Origin: Ampelomyces quisqualis
Lineage: Eukaryota; Ascomycota; Dothideomycetes; Pleosporales; Phaeosphaeriaceae
DNA: 64,000 nt
NCBI GenBank assembly: GCA_018398575.1
Contig: JAGTXZ010000003.1
Coordinates: 2,976,001-3,040,000, forward strand
Reading direction: 5' to 3'
The position numbers and the translations under genes are program-made. Of the stretch, positions 56,456 through 64,000 are shown one piece after another. The notes under the pieces are model-generated. The model searched no databases. It was not told the DNA's origin and saw nothing but the letters and a program-made list of their open reading frames with translations. Numbering within the stretch: position 1 is the stretch's first letter; each line of letters begins with the position of its first letter.

Positions 56456-58703
56456 CTACAGTACGGGCGCGCTGACATGCTTTTGAGACACGCCGACTTC
56501 TGCAGTCTCGATTCTCACGCCTCCTTCGTTGATAACTGAGCTGACAATTTCCGACACATCCATCAACTTATTCACCAAAACGGCGAGTCCGTCTCCGGTA
56601 GGCACTTTGCGGTCGTCAAGACTCAGCTCCTCAATGTTGGGAGCCTCTTTGGCGTCGGCAAAAGACTGTCCACCTCGGGGAAAGAACATGGACATTATGT
56701 CCTCGTCCCACCCAGCCTTTCGACCCACCGATAGACTCTCCAACTCAGCTAGATGCGTCTCCCACTCAGAATGGCGGACGCTCAAGCCCCAGACGGGCAA
56801 TTTCTTCTGCGGATACCACATCGCCATGAGCTCGACCTTGTAGCACGTATCCTTGAGGCCGAAACGATAGATGCTGTCAAGACGTCCGGTTTGAAGGCAC
56901 CTCTTGACCGTTGGCGTTGCATCCCATTCGGCAAAGCTTTCTGTGAATGAGGGACTGTAGTTGGGCCTCATCTTCAGATTATGTGCAAAATCGGTCAAGA
57001 TAGGAGGCACAGTCTTCAAAGGCACGGGAACCATCGATTCCAGTGCGAACTGCCAGCCTCGACTCCTGAAAGATGTCAATTCATTATCAGCAACACGGGA
57101 TTGCGATGTGCACGTACTCTCCAAGCTCTAACAGGTTGATATCCATATGTTCCTTGAGACGCTTCTCGCCCGTCTCCAATCTGTAGTACCTTGGTGCACC
57201 TTTCTCGTACTCGGCTTCTTCATCGTCAGTCCAATCGATCTGAACAACGTATATGATCTTCTCAGGGGCACGAGCGGTCGCACTGTTGACGGGTGGTTGG
57301 CTTAGAGGAACTGGTCGACCTGCATGACGAGTTGGTGCCGCACGAGGAACACCGTCCGCACTGTTCGGATCGCGGAACACCCATGTTCCGCGGAAAGTAG
57401 GTTTTGTGGTCTCAAGAGATGAAGGCATGTGGCCGAAGTATGTGGCAGATCTGGTCGGCTCCAAGATTTTGGTCTTTGTCATGAGACGGCGCAAGATACG
57501 ATATCCGAATACATCGTCTGCAAGCCTGTAAAACTGGTCAGTGCAAAAGCGAGTACACTTCGTGTTTGAATGTACCATTTCTTAACACTGAGCTTGACAG
57601 TCCCTTCGATGTCTTTCTGAAACGACTCTTTTGGGTATGTCTTGCCGATCTTGTCCTGGGCAACGCCACTGAGCGCAAGGCTTCCCAAGCGCACTACAAA
57701 GTCGAAGGTGCCCGCCCTGTGCCGAACATTCTCGAGTGAGGTCCTGATAGCGTGACAAAGGCCAGATAGCTGGGTGGCATGCAGATTTTGCTGTCGAAAG
57801 TCGCCGGGATCGTCCATCATCGGATGGGGAAGTAGGCGCGGTACAACAACTCTATTAGTGTTATCCGGTCCCAGATATCCACCCTCCTGTAGCTCGACAG
57901 TGAGACCCTCATGTCTATCAAGGATGAGGTTGTACGCATGTTGTACACCAAAATTGTCCGCATGCATCTTAGCAATCAGTGTCATGAAATGCTCTTTAGC
58001 TTCGTCGACTTGATGAATGTCATCGCCTGCAATCTCGACCTGCCAACTGCCGTCGGCAGGCCTTAGCGTAATCCAGACCCTGTCCTGCATGCGAAGCTTG
58101 TTGAGCGCCTCGAGTTTGTTCCCGAATACGTCTCGAGGTGTAAAAGACTGGCCATCTGCGCTGCTGAATTCTTCTGGCCATTCCACAATACACTAGAAGC
58201 GTGTTAAAACTGTGGCAGCAAATATGAATACATGAGCATACCTCATGCTTTGGGGCCTCGGGATCACCTGGAGAGGGTTTGGAGCCGGTGTATTGCTTCC
58301 TGGAGACTTCGCCAAGCTCGTCGATCTCATTGTAGTACCACTGGTTATAGTCCCAGGCTCGCGTCTTTGCCCATGCTGATGAGTCTAACGATTTGGCGCG
58401 CGCCGTCGAGATCCAATGGTTGATGCGTGCGACCGCGCCCTCTACGTTGGAGCCTGCACCGGCAGCGCTGAATATCTCAAAAAAAGTGATTCTGCCTTGG
58501 TCCCAATGCGGACGTAGAAAGCATCTAGCCTCTACTTCGAGCTCGTGCACGAGTGTATCGCGCTCTGAGGTATGCGTTCGTCGGCGGAATTCAAGAGGAA
58601 CGGGAATGACTTTGCTCGGCTTCTTTCCAATGAAATCCTTGGGATCCAATCGTGTTGTAGTCACCGGGGGGCTATTCCAGACGGTAGACTTGCCCTGATT
58701 CAT
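56456..58703 (-). CDS. four-exon protein of unknown function
   Basis: I do not recognise this protein. Exons 58703-58242, 58192-57576, 57525-57118 and 57065-56456 (introns 49, 50 and 52 nt, all GT..AG) give 698 aa. It is soluble, with no membrane segment or signal peptide. Mixed alpha/beta segments with many Trp and charged residues suggest globular domains throughout, e.g. DRVWITLRPADGSWQVEIAG, KTYPKESFQKDIEGTVKLSV and RSATYFGHMPSS. The C-terminal quarter (LPVWGLSVRHSEWETHLAEL) also looks folded. No nuclease, kinase or hydrolase motif is apparent. The start is the first ATG of the open frame; the frame is open upstream to about 58769, so an unseen 5' exon is possible. It could be one of the uncharacterised conserved Dothideomycete proteins. 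Confidence 0.8.
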
Positions 58704-59032
58704 CGCGAGGCTGGTGATGCCAGAGACTGAAGCCGGGCGTGTGGGAGAGATAAACAACGCGAGTGCCAAGACAGCCGTTTGCTCCGTTTTCGAATGACAG
58801 GCGCGGCCACCACAACTGGGATTTCGGACGAGGCAGTAGGAGATAAGATGTGTCCAACGAAAGGCTCAAGCCAATCTTGGGAGACTACAAAGCTGAATGT
58901 AGAACAACAGAGAGCTTCTCATATTTTACTCAAATACCTCGGTTCCAGAAACAGCATTTAGAAGCACGCTGTGTTGTTTCCTTAGGTAAATAAATGCGGG
59001 ATTCGATCAAGATGTGTTGTTACCTGGGCCAA
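58704..59032. other. intergenic region
   Basis: About 330 bp between the start of the unknown gene and the 3' end of the SurE-like pseudogene on the same strand; no coding signal beyond the possible 5' extension noted for the neighbour. Confidence 0.4.
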
Positions 59033-60089
59033 CTATGTATCAGGGAAACAGGACAGTATTGGCCTGAGCTTGTTGATAATTTGCTGCTGAGTGGCCACGT
59101 CGTCGACCGACCCCAGGTTTCGCGCATCGACAAGGCTGATAGTCGCGTAACAGCCTCGTTCCCTGATCGGCCTAAGGAAGCGGTCCATCCTCATACGCAA
59201 ACGGTCCATCGTCGTAATGTTTGCGTCCCATGGCAAACGCCTGCTGCCACACCATTCAGCATCATCGCCATCGCGGTGCATGGCTGGTGTGATGCGTGTG
59301 AAAATGTACCTGATTTGGCTCGTGTCGTTGCATCTTTGCTCTTCGACAATAGGAAATCTAACATTGAGGAGGGTGTTAGGAGGGAGGTAGGGTTTCCCGC
59401 TGTGAACGATAGATGCGGTGATATTCATCGCAAGATCAGCGTAAATCTTGCTATGGAGAGGCACAGGACCATTCCATGCTGTTGATTTGCTAGATCCACC
59501 AGTAAAAACAATAGCGGGAATCTTTGCAAACCATACAGCGTGCGCCGCAGCACCAATAGATCCAGAGGTATAAACATTCATCCCCACGAGGGGTTCAAGA
59601 TTTGGTCCAACCAAGGCGATTTCAGGCTTTGCTCCATTCCAAAGTTTAGGGCCTGTAACATGAATACCATACTTAATTGCAGTTACCTACATAAGGCAGT
59701 TAGATAGTGTTGATGTTTTGCGCTTTATTGTCTTACGGGATAAGAGTTAACGTAGTTCAAGCGAGGATCTATGTCGTCGGCTCCAGTAGGTGGGCTTCCA
59801 GGGGGGCAAGAGGAGTGAATGCAACCGTTAGGACCAACTTCCCATGGGGTATGGTCGGCCTTTGCTGAATACGATCAACATGTTTCAGCAAAGTGGACTG
59901 AGATAGATACGAACCAGCGGCTGGATAAGCATTTGCTGTACCAGAAAGTAATACCTGGTGACCGGCATTGCTCAGTACATTAAAGAATGTCCTTACGTTG
60001 GCCTCAGCCCATCCATCGTGGCTTGTCTGGACGATGCGGATACCTTCTGCAAGGGCAAGTGCCCCAGTAAGCAGGAGGTAGGATCGCAT
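59033..60089 (-). pseudogene. SurE-like acid phosphatase/nucleotidase, frameshifted
   Basis: Remnant of a secreted SurE-family phosphatase. Exons 60089-59915, 59864-59738 and 59686-59033 with clean 50- and 51-nt introns retain the family layout: signal peptide (MRSYLLLTGALALAEG), N-terminal Rossmann strand, a SCPPGSPP region, LNYVNSYPV, VGPNLEPLVGMNVYTSGSIG and a C-terminal CGSRRLP segment. Exon 2 lacks one base near 59760-59761: the frame reads DPR then TGA, whereas LNYVNSYPV follows in the next frame. The metal-binding NDDGW motif is changed to SHDGW (first Asp to His), and the usual SGTGS-type loop after the second strand is not seen. Either mutation alone would likely abolish activity. 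An assembly error is possible for the indel only. Confidence 0.8.
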
Positions 60090-60843
60090 TTTGTAGGAGG
60101 GCTAAATTGATAGGGCTGAGAAGGCGAGGGAAATTCCTGTCAATGCTAGTGTGCGTGCGGTAAGGGACGACTGCACAGTACTCATGGGTTGGCAAGTTGA
60201 GCGGATGTTGGGGTGGTCCAATGTTTATGTATCCGCGTCTCTGGGCACTAGTTTACTGGTACCGGGACCGCACTAAGCAATTGAATCAATTTAACGCAGC
60301 ACTAGCCCCCAGCAGACGCGCAGACACCAATTGATGTGAGGAACTCAATCAATCTATCAATAATGCCCAATGACAGCGTGCGAATCGGAAGCTAGTCGTG
60401 GTCGTTCGAGGCGGCGACTTCTCGCGTCTAGGTTCTATCATTGTGTGGGGCAAAAGTACATATAGATATGCCGTTGGCAGTAGCGTTCTAACCAGGGCTT
60501 GCACCTTTTTTGTGTAGTTGGCCCGAGCTATAGCTTGGTTAGTGGCGAGGATCTACTCCGTACCCACACAATGATTAGCATTTTACCAACAGCGGCTATA
60601 GCAAGGGTAAACGAGAGAATACACAGGCGTTCTAGTAGTAGTATACGAGCCCTTGGCCTCACGATCGATACCTTGTAGTTGCAACCCACGGGCTATCCGA
60701 ACCTGATTTAGAAATTCTGGTTTGGCTAGCGTGAGAATCTCTACGGAGTACGGTACATAGATTGCAAATTTGCAAGGGTTTGAAACACGGATTCTGCAGA
60801 CATTGAAGTCGAGAAGCACCTAAAATAAGATGACCCACCACCA
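60090..60843. other. gene-poor interval
   Basis: About 750 bp upstream of the SurE-like pseudogene. No gene. TACTCCGTA-type sites at 60554-60562 and 60742-60750. Confidence 0.4.
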
Positions 60844-60976
60844 CTGCTCGTTACCATACATACCAGCACCGATGGAACGCCGAGCGAACTCCAAAGCTTT
60901 GTACTCCGTAACGCAACGTCAATAAAAATCAGATAGAATTACCTGTTAGGAGGAGCTGAAGCAAAGGAAGAGCTTG
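60844..60976. repeat. dispersed repeat, copy 2
   Basis: About 130 bp matching 13204-13320 in the same orientation; see that entry for shared blocks. This copy has an extra nine bases (atacatacc) near its 5' end and carries an exact TACTCCGTA at 60902-60910 where copy 1 has unrelated bases. Confidence 0.8.
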
Positions 60977-61193
60977 GAGAATACGTGTAATGTAATCAGT
61001 ACACAGTATGAGTACTGAAGTATAGGTGGAGCCCAAGGTCTGTGAGCTTCAAAACAACACAACGGCGTCAGGAATAAATGCCCGTGGCTCTTCATTGGCA
61101 GCAATACCTGCTCTGGCCTGAATAAGTCATATCCCTTGCAAATTGCAAGCCACTCATCTATGCAGAGTTTGCCTATACATGTACAGAATCATA

Positions 61194-61338
61194 CAGTACG
61201 CTCCTATAAACGGATCGTTAGCGGACCAGGTGTGCAAAGTGGCGTGAAGGGGATGTAGAAATTTATATTGCTAGATATACCTTGATGTCACTCGTGCACA
61301 CCTTGCAGCGCTAACGATCCGTTTATAGGGGCGTACTG
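61194..61338. mobile_element. MITE with TA target-site duplication (Tc1/mariner-pogo type)
   Basis: A 145-bp element starts CAGTACG and ends CGTACTG, flanked by TA on both sides (61192-61193 and 61339-61340). Its ends are inverted repeats of some 45 bp: CAGTACGC(T/C)CCTATAAACGGATCGTTAGCG is shared, then similarity continues through a ggtgtgca block. The interior is too short to code. CAGT termini and a TA duplication are typical of Tc1/mariner and Fot1/pogo elements, so this is probably a non-autonomous derivative mobilised in trans. The source transposase is not in the window. Confidence 0.88.
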
Positions 61339-61340
61339 TA

Positions 61341-62108
61341 TACCATATATGTACTATACTATATATACAAGCGGTGAAATAAGACCGAAGACAACCTGGA
61401 AGACTAACTACAAAGCTAATTGTACATGAAGAAACCGAGAGCTAATCCCATTGAACCCAGGAGGAGACCGCGTCTGATCATCTGTGAAATTCACCTTCAG
61501 ACATGGTGATCTGTCATGGCTCAACAGTCACCTCCAGATACATACTCCGTATACGTACAGTAGATTGAAGTGTGACAAAGACCGGTGGGGTTGGTAAATC
61601 AGATGAGAAGCATACGCGGCAGAGATTGAAGCCGAGTGCCTAGAGTGCCTGAGAGATCTCGATCGTGACACTCCCGAATGTGATCGTAGGTGACCGCAGT
61701 GGTACCTACAACTCAGGAACTGTCAATTTATCCGTCCGGCTACAGTACAAATTTGTCGTTGAGCAGTGCTTCCGGCACCCCTCATAGTACAGTGCATGTC
61801 GGCTGCACAATGGATAATGCAAGCGCCATGTTATACTGAGAATGAAACATCAGCGGTGAAAAACTTGGATGGAGTGCAATTTAAATGGCATCGAGATGAT
61901 GCTGGTGGTGGATCACACGCACGTGACGCGGCGAAAGCGAGGCACCTCCGATCGATTTTCTGAACATTGATGATTGACATCGACATTCCTATGGGCAGCG
62001 CACCGTCACGGTGACTGCGCCTACCAGACTACCTGTGCATTCCCGAATACACTCGATACGGCATCTCCACCGTCAAACATCTGGGCCCCATCGACAAATT
62101 CGCGCACA
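61341..62108. other. intergenic, uL23m promoter
   Basis: About 770 bp with no supported gene; a TACTCCGTA site at 61543-61551. The last part before 62109 is the uL23m promoter and leader. Confidence 0.4.
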
Positions 62109-62825
62109 ATGGACACCATACCGATCACAAAGAAGCTTATAGCTTTCGGCAGCAAGAAGATCTACTTGTACACCCACCCACTGTACCCCACAGCATACAC
62201 CGCATACTAACACACCCCCTCCAGTCCAAGATTCACCATCGCCCTCGTCCGCACGGAAAAACTCTCCCCCTACCACGCCCGCTTCCTCGTGCCCCTCGAC
62301 TTTTCCAAATACGATTTGCGGGACTACCTCTACCACGCCTACAACGTGCGATGCTTCAACATCCGCTCCTACGTCAAGCAGATGCCCGTGCGCGACACGC
62401 GCGTACAGCCGCGCCACTGGTTCCGCGAAGACAGCAAAAAGTACATGACGGTGGAGATGGAGCAGCCGTTTGTCTGGCCCGAAATCCCGGACTTGCGGCC
62501 GTGGGGCCAAGAAGAGCGGAGGAAAGAGGTTGAGGAACTATTGAGTTCACGTACCTCGAATGGCCACAAGGAACAGAGGCAGGCGGCGACGAGCTTGAGA
62601 AAGACGGTTGCGGAGCTGTTTAGGAAGGGGAACATGGTTTTGCCGGGGAAGAGGGTGGTGAAGCAGACGAGGGAGGGGAAGACTGTTGAGAATGATAGGA
62701 AGGGGAAGGAGACGAGGGCGAGCCCAAAGTTTGCGTCGCCGGTCAAGATATGGGAGGAATCGAGGACAAGGAAAGTGGTGGAGAGCGATGATCCCGAGCG
62801 CACGAAATACAAGACCAAGGTCTAG
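62109..62825 (+). CDS. MRP20: mitochondrial ribosomal protein uL23m
   Basis: Large-subunit mitoribosomal protein near the exit tunnel (yeast Mrp20, uL23m). Exons 62109-62167 and 62225-62825; the 57-nt intron GTACAC..CTCCAG gives 219 aa. Joining makes KKIYFPRFTIALVR, the conserved uL23 first strand. The core follows (PYHARFLVPLDFSKYDLRDY, then LYHAYNVRCFNIRSYV). A lysine- and arginine-rich C-terminal extension (about 125-219) is a fungal mitochondrial feature. No clear cleavable presequence: the N-terminus is short and basic. The identification rests on the uL23 fold segments. Confidence 0.85.
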
Positions 62826-63143
62826 GGCTGATGTGGACATTCAGTATGGCTCTGTGTTATATGTATAGATTCTGTGAGCTCTTTGATGTACGCAGCACAG
62901 TTCACCTTCATCGTGTATAGTCTTGTGACTGTTCCACCCGTTGGTTCACAATATGCTGCAAGATATGAAATAAGAATACCCAAGCTAGACATGCGAGTGT
63001 CCTCTGCGGTAAGACTACAAAAGCGACAGAGCAACGCCGCTCAAGAATGCAGTGGTATCCAAAACGCCAATGCTAGATGCTCATGCAACAAACGCTTCTA
63101 CCCAAAAACAATGATTCCCTGCTCATCCACACTATATGCTACC
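62826..63143. other. convergent intergenic region
   Basis: About 320 bp between the uL23m stop and the stop of the gene cut by the right edge; no coding signal. Confidence 0.4.
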
Positions 63144-64000
63144 TCAGAGCATATCCTGATCCGGAATTCGCTTAACTACCTCTACTCCGACGTTCTCCGT
63201 GGGGTCCTTCGGCGCTTCTTCTGCCACTGCTTCAGAGTCAACAGAAATAGCCTTCGCGTTCTCCTCCTCAACCACTACGGTCGTGACGGAAGACTCCGTG
63301 TCAACAGTGTTCTTCCTCTTTTGACCATATGGAGTCCAGCGCTGCACTACGGGTTGTCGTTGCGGTCGGCGGTTACTAGAGTTTGGATTCTTCGCAATCG
63401 AGCCATCGTTCATTCGTTTCCACTCTGTGTCCTGCCCATCCACATGGTCAGATATATCGGCGTCGCTTTCGTCCTCCCAGATCATGAGGTTCGTTCCGTT
63501 GATCTCGAAAGATCGGCCACCGGTCCGCGGCACAAAGAAGACGTCGGATTTACTCTCGCCAAAGTCCTGCTCCCATGTTGCTTTCTGCTGCAGCTTGAGG
63601 ATGTAGTCCATAGGCAGCGCGTATAGGATATTGTCATCCTTATCGTACAGCTCTTTTAGTGGATAGTCCAAGCAGGCTAGGCCAAAGGTACAGTCAATCC
63701 GACTGGAGAGTGGATGTATCCGCCCGCCAAAGATCTTGATCTCGAAAGCGATGCCACTCTCAGTCCACATGTTGTCGCCAAAGAAAACCTCCGGCTCAGA
63801 TAGTAAAGGATGATCGTGATGTGGCCCAGAGACCTCACAAAAGTGAGAGATCTCGTGAGTCAGACATATTGCCAGGAAGAGATTGAATCGCAAGACCATC
63901 GCTGGTTCTGGATATTGCAGCAGACTGAGCTTCTTGGCGGTGGTATAAAAGTCGGAGTGTAGACAGATGCGACTCGTGTGGCACTTATCATTCAGCTTAC
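63144..64000 (-). CDS. HExxH zincin-like protein, partial at right edge
   Basis: C-terminal part of a gene continuing beyond the window: the frame is open from the stop at 63144 to base 64000 (over 280 codons). The segment LAICLTHEISHFCE contains HExxH, the zinc-binding and catalytic motif of zincin metallopeptidases. About 30 residues on comes WTESGIAFEIKIFGG, with a Glu that could be the third ligand, as in gluzincins. The rest is hydrophilic, with a Glu/Val-rich C-terminal tail. The same HExxH-plus-WxExGxxFE layout is one I associate with an uncharacterised multigene family of Dothideomycetes. The ATG at 63899 is internal, since the frame runs on upstream. Peptidase activity is inferred. 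Confidence 0.7.
   Translation of the reverse strand, partial: KLNDKCHTSRICLHSDFYTTAKKLSLLQYPEPAMVLRFNLFLAICLTHEISHFCEVSGPHHDHPLLSEPEVFFGDNMWTESGIAFEIKIFGGRIHPLSSRIDCTFGLACLDYPLKELYDKDDNILYALPMDYILKLQQKATWEQDFGESKSDVFFVPRTGGRSFEINGTNLMIWEDESDADISDHVDGQDTEWKRMNDGSIAKNPNSSNRRPQRQPVVQRWTPYGQKRKNTVDTESSVTTVVVEEENAKAISVDSEAVAEEAPKDPTENVGVEVVKRIPDQDML

Noticed and set aside
58672..58869. Upstream short frame as extra N-terminus of the 698-aa protein
   Set aside because: Out of frame with exon 1 and no splice pair found.

Overview
The window is nuclear DNA of a filamentous ascomycete, most likely a Dothideomycete of the Pleosporales type. The reasons are short introns (mostly 45-65 nt, GT..AG with CTAAC/CTGAC-like branch sites), monocistronic genes on both strands, fungal families (CFEM protein, RSC7/Swp82, Rtt107/Brc1, Lpx1/AKT2-like hydrolase, Mdm1) and a dispersed intergenic 9-mer, TACTCCGTA. 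The class is recognised from gene families; the order is inference. I found no rRNA, tRNA or CRISPR array.

Layout. 0-7 kb is gene-dense: a CHORD co-chaperone cut by the left edge, a glutaredoxin-like protein, an HpcH/HpaI aldolase, a small proline-rich gene, a mitochondrial stomatin-like protein, kynurenine formamidase and a GPI-type surface protein. 7-14 kb is gene-poor: one CFEM gene, at least two decayed coding relics, one copy of a dispersed repeat and many TACTCCGTA sites. 14-31 kb holds PRP46, MDM1, VPS25, RTT107/BRC1, a peroxisomal hydrolase, an F-box protein, APQ12 and a membrane protein of unknown function. 31-36 kb is gene-poor, with two interrupted coding relics and a 23-bp minisatellite. 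36-41 kb has RRP44/DIS3 and VMA13 divergently arranged. 41-51 kb has a single gene, an RSC7/Swp82-like chromatin remodeller subunit, between two intervals of about 4 kb without recognisable genes. 51-59 kb is dense again: SF3A2/PRP11, tubulin cofactor E, a JmjC-like protein, prefoldin subunit 5 and a four-exon protein I do not recognise. 59-62 kb is a decayed island: a frameshifted SurE-like phosphatase, the second copy of the dispersed repeat and a 145-bp MITE with TA target duplications. The window ends with mitochondrial ribosomal protein uL23m and an HExxH protein cut by the right edge.

Most genes are conserved housekeeping functions (splicing, exosome, ESCRT, V-ATPase, tubulin and prefoldin chaperones, DNA damage response, NAD synthesis), each standing alone. 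There is no operon and I see no secondary-metabolite cluster. Intron coordinates were inferred by eye from frame continuity, splice signals and protein-family continuity. Unusual content is concentrated in the gene-poor stretches: decayed genes, TACTCCGTA sites, repeats and the MITE.
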